Below, piece by piece: positions 24,623 through 33,546 of a DNA stretch of 64,000 nucleotides. The translations under genes were made by a program, and so were the position numbers. Each line of letters opens with the position of its first letter. Within the stretch, counting starts at the first letter, position 1. The DNA is from Oscillatoriaceae cyanobacterium Prado104 (GTDB taxonomy: Bacteria; Cyanobacteriota; Cyanobacteriia; Cyanobacteriales; Microcoleaceae), in contig JALOON010000060.1 in NCBI GenBank assembly GCA_025454405.1, positions 47,440 to 111,439 of the forward strand, in the 5' to 3' direction. The notes under the pieces are model-generated. The model was not told the DNA's origin. It saw only the letters and a program-made list of their open reading frames with translations, and ran no database searches.

Positions 24623-25804
24623 ATGCCCGAGCTATCCCGCCGTCATTTCCTCCAAGCCGCAGGCGCAACCCTCGTCACCGCAGGTATTCATCAAACCCAA
24701 CTCCTGCGACACCAAAAAGTTCTCGCCCAACCCACGTCGCGCAAACTCGCTTTGATTATCGGCATTAACGACTATACCGATGCTCCCCTCTTCGGCTGCG
24801 TCAACGATGCCATTTTGCAGCGACAACTCCTCATTCATCGATTTGGTTTTAATTCCCAGGATGTGATGATGCTTCTCAACAAAGATGCGACCCGTCAAGG
24901 TATTCTTGATGCCATAGAAGAACACTTAATTAAACAAGCCAAACCCGGAGATGTTGCCGTCCTGCACTTTTCCGGACATGGTTCCCGCGTGCGCGACCCC
25001 GACCCGATCGATATCAATCCCGATACAGGAAAAGGATTAGCTGGAACCCTTGTCCCCATTGATGGAGCATTATCCAACGAGGCAAAAGCCAAAGGGGGAG
25101 TCGTCGCCGATATTATGGGACATACGCTATTTTTATTGATGTCTGCGATTCAAACAGAAAACTTTACAGCGGTTTTGGATAGTTGCTATTCCGGGGCGAG
25201 TACGCGAGATGTGCGGGTGAGAGCGCGAGAGGGGGGCGAAAAAATTGAAATTTCCCCTCAAGAAAAAGCTTATCAAGAACAGTGGTTAAAGCGCTTTGGC
25301 TGGTCGAGAGAAGAGTTTGTGAAGCGGTACCGACGGGGTGTTGCGAACGGTGTGGTTTTGGCTGCAACGCAACCCAATCAACGCGCTTTAGACGAGCAGT
25401 TAAATGGCTTTGTGGCGGGGGCATTTTCCTATCGTCTGACGCAGCATTTATGGCAGCACGATAGTACGCCAGAACGAACAATTTCGGAAATTCAAAGTCA
25501 GATTCCCAAGCTCTACCGGCAGCAACCTAAACTCGAAGTTGAAGCGGATAGCAACTACGGACAGAAACCATTTTATTTTGTAGATAATCCTAGAGGGGGA
25601 GGTCAAGGTTTGGTTATCGAAAAAGAGGGCGATCGAACCAAGTTACTGTTGGTGGGTATCGATCCGGGGGAAGTTAAGTCGGGGACGGGATTTGTTACTT
25701 CAGAGGGTCGAGGTGGGGTGGAAATTGCGGCGCGGGAAGGGTTGATCGCGACGGGGAAGAGTACGGGTGCGGTCGAAGTGGGGGCGGTGTTGCGGGTGAA
25801 GTAA
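24623..25804 (+). CDS. orthocaspase / peptidase C14 family protein with Tat signal
   Basis: A 393-residue protein. The N-terminus MPELSRRHFLQAAGATLVTA has the twin-arginine pattern SRRHFL followed by a hydrophobic stretch, so export by Tat is expected. The caspase-fold p20 domain has KLALIIGINDYTDAPLFGC, the catalytic His in AVLHFSGHGSRV (about residue 119) and the catalytic Cys in AVLDSCYSGAST (about residue 188). Prokaryotic orthocaspases cleave after Arg or Lys. After the p20 domain come GVVLAATQPNQRALDEQ and a beta-rich tail from residue 310. The start ATG has no strong Shine-Dalgarno. A large CHAT protein, also caspase-fold, is encoded 1.8 kb downstream. Confidence 0.92.
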   Translation: MPELSRRHFLQAAGATLVTAGIHQTQLLRHQKVLAQPTSRKLALIIGINDYTDAPLFGCVNDAILQRQLLIHRFGFNSQDVMMLLNKDATRQGILDAIEEHLIKQAKPGDVAVLHFSGHGSRVRDPDPIDINPDTGKGLAGTLVPIDGALSNEAKAKGGVVADIMGHTLFLLMSAIQTENFTAVLDSCYSGASTRDVRVRAREGGEKIEISPQEKAYQEQWLKRFGWSREEFVKRYRRGVANGVVLAATQPNQRALDEQLNGFVAGAFSYRLTQHLWQHDSTPERTISEIQSQIPKLYRQQPKLEVEADSNYGQKPFYFVDNPRGGGQGLVIEKEGDRTKLLLVGIDPGEVKSGTGFVTSEGRGGVEIAAREGLIATGKSTGAVEVGAVLRVK

Positions 25805-26880
25805 AGCCTCAATGTGAGGAGGTTTCAGCTTACTGAAATGTGTATAATGGAGTAAGGAGGTATTGAGATGTTGCATACTGCCATTAAGGTTAGACTTTAC
25901 CCAACATTAGAGCAACAAATATTGCTGTCTGGGCACTTTGGCTGTGCCAGATGGTGGTGGAACTACGCTCTAAATAAGTCAATTGAGACTTATAAAGAAA
26001 CAGGTAAAAGCCTTAATCAGTCAGCGCTTAATGCCTTTTTACCAAAGCTCAAGAAAGCTGAATAAACCATCTGGTTATCTAAATGTTACGGTCAGTTTAG
26101 ATACCTCTGGTAAATACTTGGCATCAATCTTGACCGAAATTGAAGGTGAGAATCCAGCAGTTTCAACTGAGGGGAAAGTGATTGGCATTGACTTAGGGTT
26201 GACGCATTTTGCTATTACCAGTGATGGTAGTAAAGTTTCTAAATACGACAATCCCCGATATTTAACCAAACATGAAAAAAACCTCAAACGCCAACAACAA
26301 AAGCTAGCTAAAAAACAAAAAGGAAGTAATTCAAGAAATCAAGCCAAAAAGCTGGTAGCTAAAGTGTACGAACGGGTAAGTAAATCCCGTCAGGATTTTT
26401 TACAACATAAGTTATCAAGAAAACTCGTCAACGAAAACCAAGTTGTCGTAGTAGAAAATCTTAATGTCAAAGGCATGGTACGCAATCATAATTTAGCTAA
26501 AGCAATATCTGATGTTGGATGGGGAACCTTTACTAATTTTCTAGCTTACAAGTTAGAGATAAAAGGTGGTAAATTGGTTGAAATTGACCGTTGGTTTCCT
26601 AGTTCTAAACTTTGCTCTAATTGTGATTACCAAGCTGACAAGTTGCCACTTGATGTTAGAGAGTGGACTTGTCCCAATTGCGGCACTCGACACGACCGTG
26701 ATGGTAATGCAGCAACAAACATTAGAAATGAAGGTATCAGAATGCTACAGACGGATGGAACAGCCGTCTCTGAAGAGCGGAGGGGAAGTAAGACCAAAGC
26801 TTGGACGCAAGTCCGTTCTGAGGCATTCCCCCATGATGTTAGAAGCCCACACTATAATCGCTTCGATTTAGTGTGGGTAG
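25805..26880 (+). mobile_element. decayed IS200/IS605-type element carrying only tnpB
   Basis: The left part shows the small hairpins CCTCAATGTGAGG and TTTCAGCTTACTGAAA before tnpB, and the right end has the stem CCCACACTATAATCG / CGATTTAGTGTGGG at about 26846-26877. These are typical subterminal structures of IS605-group elements. No tnpA is present, so it could move only in trans. Confidence 0.7.
25868..26871 (+). pseudogene. tnpB: tnpB (RuvC-like RNA-guided nuclease) with internal deletion and frameshift
   Basis: The first 65 codons (MLHTAIKVRLYPTLEQQILL to LPKLKKAE) are in one frame with GGAGG 8 nt upstream. At about 26060 the sequence jumps, in a second frame, to NKPSGYLNVTVSLDTSGKYL, skipping about 100 residues found in intact TnpB. 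The rest has all RuvC parts: VIGIDLGLTHFAI, VVVENLNVKGM, the zinc finger CSNCDYQ and CPNCGTRHDRDGNAATNI. Near 26765-26790 a second frameshift moves the normal C-terminus (EVRPKLGRKSVLRHSP) into the third frame. The product cannot be a working TnpB. Compare the intact, unrelated-subfamily tnpB at 61553-62725. Confidence 0.85.
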
Positions 26881-26974
26881 TTCACACTTGCTAAAATACA
26901 AACAGAAAAATATCCGGCCAACATTGCGAGCCGCTTGGAAACCGAAGCATTGTTCTTTAACTTGAAATAAACCC

Positions 26975-27202
26975 ATGTACGCTCTCAAAATTTGCAAAAT
27001 TGGCAATTCCCTGGGAATAACCATCCCCGAAGAACTCCTAAAGCAACTGAACCTCAATGAAGGAGACAGCTTGTTTGTGACTCAAACCTCCGAGGGCCTT
27101 CAACTCACAACCCGCGATCCAGACTTTGACAAGGTAATGAAAGCTTACAAAAAAGTGAGTGAAAAGTATAAAAATGCACTGCGGGAGCTGGCGGATAAGT
27201 GA
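26975..27202 (+). CDS. AbrB/MazE-type antitoxin of a Doc pair
   Basis: A 75-residue protein with the swapped-hairpin AbrB DNA-binding fold, MYALKICKIGNSLGITIPEE LLKQLNLNEGDSLFV, and a helical tail (VMKAYKKVSEKYKNALRELA) for toxin binding. Its stop TGA overlaps the GTG start of the doc gene. Such antitoxins repress their own operon. It lies 95 bp past the IS605 right end. Confidence 0.92.
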   Translation: MYALKICKIGNSLGITIPEELLKQLNLNEGDSLFVTQTSEGLQLTTRDPDFDKVMKAYKKVSEKYKNALRELADK

Positions 27203-27582
27203 GCGAACAAATTTGGATAACGGAAGAATTTGCTCAAATGATTCATGACGACCAAATTGCTCAACATGGCGGAAGTTTTGGGGTGAGAGATGAAAACCTT
27301 ATTTCTGCGAGTTTAGCCCGACCTCGGCATCTATTTTCCTACGGTGAACCGACTTTATTCGAGCTAGCAGCAGCCTATGGATATGGTCTGGCGAAAAATC
27401 ATCCCTTCATCGACGGAAATAAAAGAACGGCGTTTGCAGTGATGGCAACATTTTTAGAAGTTAATGGCTATTCTCTTGATGTTCCCGAACCCGAAGTTGT
27501 AACGATGATGGAACGGTTGGCGACAGACCGAGAAACCCAAGAATCGATCGCTCAATGGTTAGAACGCAATTCTGTTGGATGA
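27199..27582 (+). CDS. doc: Doc-type Fic/DOC toxin
   Basis: A 127-residue Fic-fold protein. The signature HPFIDGNKRTAF (HxFx(D/N)GNKRT) lies at about residue 72, and the N-terminal region (FAQMIHDDQIAQHGGSFGVRDENLI SASLARPRHLF, split here by a space) is that of the Doc branch. Doc phosphorylates elongation factor Tu and halts translation. The GTG start at 27199 overlaps the AbrB-type antitoxin stop. Most Doc proteins pair with Phd; here the partner is of the AbrB type, a combination also known in cyanobacteria. Confidence 0.92.
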   Translation: MSEQIWITEEFAQMIHDDQIAQHGGSFGVRDENLISASLARPRHLFSYGEPTLFELAAAYGYGLAKNHPFIDGNKRTAFAVMATFLEVNGYSLDVPEPEVVTMMERLATDRETQESIAQWLERNSVG

Positions 27583-27655
27583 ATAGGCGATCGCTTCGAT
27601 AACTTTTTGAGCAGTCAAGACATTCCCAAGACTCCCCGTAGATTAAACAACAATA

Positions 27656-30600
27656 ATGATGATTCCAAAGAAGTTCAGAAAGGGCGATCGTTGTTTGGCT
27701 CTTCTGATGAGCGTGGTATTCGCGACTGCTACCAGTACCCCCATCAGCGCCCAATCCAAAACTCCCACACTGTCCCAGTCACTGACAACAGCAACCCCCA
27801 ATCCATCAGGGGCGCGACAACCCATGCAAGCATTCGGCGGACAATTGGCGGTGTTCTTGGGAAATGAAAGTGTGGAGTTCAGTTCCGATTCAAGTCGTAT
27901 TTTAACCTTTAAGAAGTTTGCCATTGCAAAATATCTTTCAGAATATCCACGTCTTTGGGATACGAAGGGCAATCTCTTGGCTGTTCTTCGGCATGAAAAT
28001 AATCAGATCAAAAGTGCCATCTTTAATCCTGATGGTCAGCAAGTTCTCACTACTGATGATCGGAATGTCCGCCTATGGGATAGGAACGGCAATCTATTGA
28101 CCGTGTTCTCCCATAAGGATTTCTTCAGCGCACAATTTAGTCCCGATAGTCGTTACATTCTCACTATTGCCAAGCGGGATGCGCGTCTTTGGAATAGGAG
28201 AGGAAAACTCTTGGCTGTCCTGCAATATGAACGTAGTGAGTTCCAGAGAGCAATCTTCAGCCCTGATAGTCATCGTATTCTCACTATTGATGAATTGAAC
28301 TTTGAAGGGGAAGGAGTAAGACTTTGGGACAAGGCAGGAAATCTCTTGACTATTCTCGAAACTACAAGATATTTTGATATAACGAATGCTATCTTCAGTC
28401 CTGATGGGAAATATATAATCACAGAGAATGATGAGTTCACAAATAGTGGTTATAAAAGCTATCTTTGGGATAAGGAAGGTAATCTATTAACCGCAATCCG
28501 AATGGAGTGTAGAAAAGTTTCGGGAATTATTTTTAGCCCGGACGGGAATTACCTTCTTGCGAGATCAGATCATACTGTTTGCCTGTGGGATAAGAAAGGT
28601 AACTTTATAAAGGAGTTTTTGCATCATCAGCGGAAGATTAGTAGTTTAGAATTTAGTCCTGATGGTCGTCATATTCTTACAAAGAGCGGTGTTCATAGTG
28701 ATCAGATTGCTAGTCTATGGGATCTAGAAGGTAATCTTTTAGCTACACTCCCAAATCGGGGGGTAATCTACAGCCTACAATTTAGTCCTGATGGTCGTCA
28801 TATTCTTATAGAGCATGATACCTATAGGGGTGCCAGTCTGTGGGATCTAGAAGGCAAAACTGTAGCTGTTCTACAAAATAAGGGACAGTGGATTAGCGAT
28901 CCTGTATTTAGCCCTGATGGAAACTATATTCTCGCAAAGTCGGGTAATGTCGCGCTTCTATGGGATAAGCAAGGTAATCCTTTGGCTGTAATACAAGGAC
29001 ATGCAGGTGAAAGTATTGATGGGGCTGTATTTAGCCCCGATGGTCGTTATATTCTCACCACTAATAAGAATGATGATGAAACATCTCGTCTTTGGGATGT
29101 TTCAGCAATCATTGCCATCCAGATGCAGCAACGGTCAGCTTTGCAAACCCTTGAGGGGGAGGTAGCTAATCATAACGCTCAACTAACACAAGTTCGGGGG
29201 TCGGTAGCAACATTAAGTCCTGATGGTCAATACATTCTTACAGCAGGTGCTTTCCATGACCGTGAAGCCCGTCTTTGGGATATTCGGGGTAACCTATTAA
29301 CTGTTTTTTCGGGACATTCGGGTCCAGTCAGTAATATAGCCTTTAGTTCTGATGGCAATTACATTCTTACATCAGACGTATCTTGCCATATCTGGAATAG
29401 AGAAGGCGAGTTATTAGCCCTAGGCGGGAATATCAATATCTTGAATAGGGAAGGCAGTTTATCAATTGTATGGCGGAAACATGATGGTCTTTTAAAAGAG
29501 GTAGAATTTGGTTCTGATCGAGCTTTCTTTTGTCGCCTAATTCCATTCACTGTATTGAATCGAGAAGGTAATCAATTGGGTAAGATATTAAGGGGTAATG
29601 TAAAAGTGAGTCCTGATGGTCGTCACATTATTGATTTTGATAGAGATAAAGATAATATAGTCCGTCTTTTGGATGCAGAAGGAAACCTTTTAACTGTTTT
29701 TCGAGGGCCTGAGAGTTCTATCCGGGGTGCAATATTTAGCCCTGATGGTAATCTCATTTTAACGAGAAGTTCGGATAAAACTGCTCGTTTATGGGATCTA
29801 AAAGGCAATCTCTTGACTGTTTTTCAGGGACACGATGATTCGGTTTACGATGCAACATTTAGTCCTGATGGGAGTCGTATTCTTACAGCAGGTGGAGTGA
29901 CAGCTCGCCTGTGGGATACTCAAGGCAACCTTCTGAAAGTGTTACAGGGTCATGAGGATCTGATTTTCGTTACAACATTTAGTCCCGATGGAAATCTCAT
30001 TCTCACGGCAAGTAGGGATAACACAGCTCGTTTGTGGGACAGAGAAGGTAATCCCTTAGCTATTTTCCGAGGACATGAAATTTTTGTTACTGATGCAGAA
30101 TTTACCCCTGATGGTCGCCATATTCTCACCACCAGCCTTCAGGACGATACCACTCGTCTATGGGATGTATCAGCAGCAATTGCAGCTCATGCAGAACAAG
30201 TAGCTGCCTTGCGAACCTCTCATGCAAGCGTGTCTAATAAAAACACTCCACAAGCAGATGCAGCCCTCCAAGCAGCAATCCAACTCAATCAGCAAGGAAC
30301 TATTGAATCGAGGCAACAGGCACTGCAAAAGTTAGAAGAAGCGCTCAAGCTTTATCGTGCCGATAACAACGCTGCTAAAGCCGCCCACACCCTACTCCTC
30401 ATGGGCAATATTCACGGCAACTTGGGACAATTCCAAACCGCCCTAGACTCCTATAGCGAAGCATTACCCTTATCCCGCCAATCCGGAGCAAAAGCCGAAG
30501 AAGCTGCCATCCTCAACAGTTTGGGCGAACTTTATAATAATTTAGCTGACCCGAAAACTGCCCTAGATTACCATAAGCAAGCTTTACCCCTCTTGTATCA

Positions 30601-32704
30601 ATTAAACGACAAAGGAAGTGCAGCCAAAACCTTCAACAACATTGGCGATATTCAAACTGCTACAGAACAATGGGAAAATGCCCTTTCTTCCTACAATAAA
30701 GCCCTAATTATCTCCCGACCCGCAGGCGATTTAACTGCCGAAGCGACAGCCCTAATGGGCATTGGCAACACCTACATCGCTTCAAAAGAATGGTCAACTG
30801 CCCTCAACGCCTACAACCAATCCCTGCTCATCGCTCGATACCTAAAGGACAAAACAAAAGAAACCACTATCCTCAACCAAATGGGGAAAATATACGCCGC
30901 TTTAGGTCAAAATTCTACCGCGATCGAACACTACAACCAAGCTTTAGCCTTAGCTCAACAACTCGGTTACAAAACAGAAGAAGCGAACATCCTCTACAAT
31001 CAAGCCATCTTCAACCGCCAACAAAATAACCTCACTGCCGCCAAAACAGAAATCGAAACCGCCATTAATATTATTGAATCACTCCGCACCCAAATCGCCA
31101 GCCAACAACTGCGACAATCCTACTTTGCCCGCAACCAAGATTACTATCAGTTTTACATCGATTTATTGATGCAACTGCACCAACAAACTCCCGATCGAGG
31201 CTACGATGCCCTCGCTCTCCACATTAGCGAACGCGCCCGCGCCCGAATCCTCCTCGAACAACTCACCGAAGCCAGCCTCGACCTCAAAGCCGACCTCGAC
31301 CCCGCCCTCAAAGCCGAAGAAAAACGCCTCAACCAGGCACTCAACGCCGCCGATCGAAAACGCATCGACCTCCTCCAACAATTTGACAACACCAAGCTTG
31401 AAGAAGTCAAAGCCGAAATCGACAACATCCTCAACCAACTCCAAAACCTCGAAGTCCAGATTCGCAGCGCCAACCCCGCCTACGCCAACCTTAAATATCC
31501 CGAACCCCTTACCCTCCACGAAATCCAAAACAAAATCCTTGACGACAAAACCCTCCTCCTCCAATACGCCCTCGGCAAAGACCGCAGCTATCTCTTCCTC
31601 GTCAGCAAAACTGCTCTCAAAACCTACAAACTGCCCCCCAAAGCTGAAATCGAAACCGCTGTCGAACAATACCGCGAACTCCTCCTGTCCCCCGATTTCA
31701 AAGACCTCAGCCAAGGTCAGAATCTCAGCCAAATGCTGTTAGGTCAAATTGCTGGCGAACTCAAGGGGCAACGCCTCGTCATTATCGGCGATGGCAAATT
31801 GCAACTCCTACCGTTTGCTGCTCTGCCGTGGGGTTCGGGCGCAAGCCTTGTGCCCCTGTTGAAAAATCATGAAATCATTACCCTCCCCTCGGCTACCAGT
31901 TTGGCGGTGCAACGCGAACAATGGCAGAAACGCCAGCAAGCACCCAGAACTTTGGCAGTTATTGCCGATCCTGTCTTCCAAGCCAACGATCCGCGCTTGG
32001 GAGCAAATACCACGACGACTAGACCTGGGGATTTAAGCCAACAAAATCCTAGTTTGACAGGCACTAAGCCGACAAGCAGTCGCGCCTCAACTGAGCAGGA
32101 CAACGAGTGGCTTAAGAAATGTGGCAATTTCGATCGCCTTCCTTACACCGCAACCGAAGCCCAACAAATCCTCGCTCTCGTCCCCGACGCGCAGGAGTTC
32201 AGCGCGCTGGGGTTCGATGCCAACTACGCCACCGCCACTAACCGGAATCTCCGCCAATACCGCATCGTCCACCTCGCCACCCACGGCTGCATTCAAGATA
32301 ATCCCCTGCTCTCGAACCTCGCGCTCTCTTTTTTCAACGCAAACGGACAGAAAGCCGAAACCAGCCTGCTGAAACTGCAAGATATCTACAACTTAGAACT
32401 CAACGCCGATCTCGTCGTCCTCAGTGCTTGCCAAACCGGAACGGGGAAAGAAGTCCAAGGAGAAGGCGTTGTGGGTTTAACGCGCGGCTTTATGTATGCC
32501 GGGGCGCGTCGCGTTGCGGTGAGTTTGTGGAGCGTGAACGATCGCGCAACTTCCATCTTAATGAGCGACTACTACCGCAAAATGCTCGAACAAAAAGTTG
32601 ACCCGGCGGCAGCGCTGCGACAGGCACAACTGGCGATGTGGCAGAGTGACAGTTATTCAGCGCCCTACTATTGGGCTGCTTTCACCCTTCAGGGGGATTG
32701 GTAA
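27656..32704 (+). CDS. secreted WD40-repeat, TPR and CHAT-domain protein
   Basis: A 1,682-residue protein. The N-terminus has a signal peptide (CLALLMSVVFATATSTPISA QS). About residues 60-500 and 520-860 hold some sixteen WD40-like blades, each with FSPDGxxILT and a closing ARLWD. A linker follows (AAIAAHAEQVAALR), then five or six TPRs (AKAAHTLLLMGNIHGNLGQF, TALNAYNQSLLIARYLKDKT) to about 1130. The C-terminal 300 residues are a CHAT caspase-like domain with His in VHLATHGCIQDNPL (about 1542) and Cys in LVVLSACQTGTGKEVQGEGV (about 1588). CHAT proteases with TPRs cut partner proteins after a signal. The WD40 part is likely the sensor. The start could be either of two adjacent ATGs. No obvious substrate gene follows. 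Confidence 0.92.
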   Translation: MMIPKKFRKGDRCLALLMSVVFATATSTPISAQSKTPTLSQSLTTATPNPSGARQPMQAFGGQLAVFLGNESVEFSSDSSRILTFKKFAIAKYLSEYPRLWDTKGNLLAVLRHENNQIKSAIFNPDGQQVLTTDDRNVRLWDRNGNLLTVFSHKDFFSAQFSPDSRYILTIAKRDARLWNRRGKLLAVLQYERSEFQRAIFSPDSHRILTIDELNFEGEGVRLWDKAGNLLTILETTRYFDITNAIFSPDGKYIITENDEFTNSGYKSYLWDKEGNLLTAIRMECRKVSGIIFSPDGNYLLARSDHTVCLWDKKGNFIKEFLHHQRKISSLEFSPDGRHILTKSGVHSDQIASLWDLEGNLLATLPNRGVIYSLQFSPDGRHILIEHDTYRGASLWDLEGKTVAVLQNKGQWISDPVFSPDGNYILAKSGNVALLWDKQGNPLAVIQGHAGESIDGAVFSPDGRYILTTNKNDDETSRLWDVSAIIAIQMQQRSALQTLEGEVANHNAQLTQVRGSVATLSPDGQYILTAGAFHDREARLWDIRGNLLTVFSGHSGPVSNIAFSSDGNYILTSDVSCHIWNREGELLALGGNINILNREGSLSIVWRKHDGLLKEVEFGSDRAFFCRLIPFTVLNREGNQLGKILRGNVKVSPDGRHIIDFDRDKDNIVRLLDAEGNLLTVFRGPESSIRGAIFSPDGNLILTRSSDKTARLWDLKGNLLTVFQGHDDSVYDATFSPDGSRILTAGGVTARLWDTQGNLLKVLQGHEDLIFVTTFSPDGNLILTASRDNTARLWDREGNPLAIFRGHEIFVTDAEFTPDGRHILTTSLQDDTTRLWDVSAAIAAHAEQVAALRTSHASVSNKNTPQADAALQAAIQLNQQGTIESRQQALQKLEEALKLYRADNNAAKAAHTLLLMGNIHGNLGQFQTALDSYSEALPLSRQSGAKAEEAAILNSLGELYNNLADPKTALDYHKQALPLLYQLNDKGSAAKTFNNIGDIQTATEQWENALSSYNKALIISRPAGDLTAEATALMGIGNTYIASKEWSTALNAYNQSLLIARYLKDKTKETTILNQMGKIYAALGQNSTAIEHYNQALALAQQLGYKTEEANILYNQAIFNRQQNNLTAAKTEIETAINIIESLRTQIASQQLRQSYFARNQDYYQFYIDLLMQLHQQTPDRGYDALALHISERARARILLEQLTEASLDLKADLDPALKAEEKRLNQALNAADRKRIDLLQQFDNTKLEEVKAEIDNILNQLQNLEVQIRSANPAYANLKYPEPLTLHEIQNKILDDKTLLLQYALGKDRSYLFLVSKTALKTYKLPPKAEIETAVEQYRELLLSPDFKDLSQGQNLSQMLLGQIAGELKGQRLVIIGDGKLQLLPFAALPWGSGASLVPLLKNHEIITLPSATSLAVQREQWQKRQQAPRTLAVIADPVFQANDPRLGANTTTTRPGDLSQQNPSLTGTKPTSSRASTEQDNEWLKKCGNFDRLPYTATEAQQILALVPDAQEFSALGFDANYATATNRNLRQYRIVHLATHGCIQDNPLLSNLALSFFNANGQKAETSLLKLQDIYNLELNADLVVLSACQTGTGKEVQGEGVVGLTRGFMYAGARRVAVSLWSVNDRATSILMSDYYRKMLEQKVDPAAALRQAQLAMWQSDSYSAPYYWAAFTLQGDW

Positions 32705-32740
32705 ACTGTCAACTATCAACTATCAACTATCAACTATCAA

Positions 32741-33169
32741 ATGACTTACAAAAATCCCGCACCTACAGTTGATATTATCATCGAATTAGTCGATCGCCCG
32801 CACCGCCCGATCGTCCTGATCGAACGCCAGCATCCGCCCCACGGCTGGGCAATTCCTGGCGGATTTGTAGATTATGGGGAATCGGTAGAAACGGCGGCCA
32901 AACGCGAAGCTTTGGAAGAAACAAGTTTGAATGTAGAATTGATCGAGCAATTTTACGTTTATTCAGCTCCCGATCGCGATCCGCGCCAACATACTATCAG
33001 TATTGTATTCTTGGCAGCAGCTACTGGCGAACCTCAAGCCGCTGACGATGCGAAAAATTTGCAAGTTTTTGAATCTTGGCAAATTCCTAAACAATTGTGT
33101 TTCGATCACGATCGCATTTTGCGAGATTATTGGCGCTACCGACATTATGGATTGCGACCGCGTTTGTAG
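32741..33169 (+). CDS. NUDIX hydrolase
   Basis: A 142-residue protein with the full Nudix box GGFVDYGESVETAAKREALEE TSL (the GX5EX7REUXEEXGU pattern, with one residue variant at the end). It hydrolyses a nucleoside diphosphate linked to another group; the context gives no clue to the substrate, and the start VDIIIELVDRPHRPIVLIER fits ADP-ribose or mutator-type enzymes. Its 3' third and downstream flank are duplicated at 33284-33421. The 37-bp gap after the CHAT gene is filled by CAACTATCAACTAT heptad repeats. Confidence 0.92.
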   Translation: MTYKNPAPTVDIIIELVDRPHRPIVLIERQHPPHGWAIPGGFVDYGESVETAAKREALEETSLNVELIEQFYVYSAPDRDPRQHTISIVFLAAATGEPQAADDAKNLQVFESWQIPKQLCFDHDRILRDYWRYRHYGLRPRL

Positions 33170-33546
33170 GAAGATAATTTTTCACCGATGATGAGGCTGA
33201 TGAACGCCGCTCGACGCCGATCGATTGCTATAATTTATCTGCGTTCATTGGCGTTTATCTGTAGTTATCTGCGGTTTCATTAGTACCAGATTGCCGAAAA
33301 TGCCAAGAATTTGCAAGTTTTTGAATCTTGGCAAATTCCCAAACAATTGTGTTTCGATCGCGATCGCATTTTGCGAGATTATTGGCGCTACCGACATTAT
33401 GGATTGCGACCTCGTTTGTAGTACGGGATTGGTGCAACCGCAGATCGCACCGAATGAACGCTGATGAACGCGGATGAGTTGCTATAATTTATCTGCGTTT
33501 ATCTGTGTTTATCTGCCTTAATCTGCGGTTGCATTCATACAATATT
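33170..33546. repeat. intergenic region of tandem 250-bp duplication before gpsA
   Basis: Besides the NUDIX fragment it contains two copies (about 33195-33280 and 33455-33535) of a TATCTGCG-rich repeat, each with TGCTATAATTTATCTGCGTT. No further gene is seen. Confidence 0.6.
33284..33421 (+). pseudogene. duplicated 3' end of the NUDIX gene
   Basis: The stretch from AATTTGCAAGTTTTTGAATC through CGTTTGTAG repeats 33055-33169 with only about four changes, including the stop codon. There is no start, so it cannot make a NUDIX enzyme. The flanking words GATGAACGC and TTGCTATAATTTATCTGCGTT after each copy are also repeated, so the duplicated unit is about 250 bp and tandem. Confidence 0.9.

Noticed and set aside
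31163..31732. Long opposite-strand readings within the CHAT gene
   Set aside because: They are frame shadows of a strongly biased coding sequence, rich in Phe, Glu and Val or Ser and Arg.
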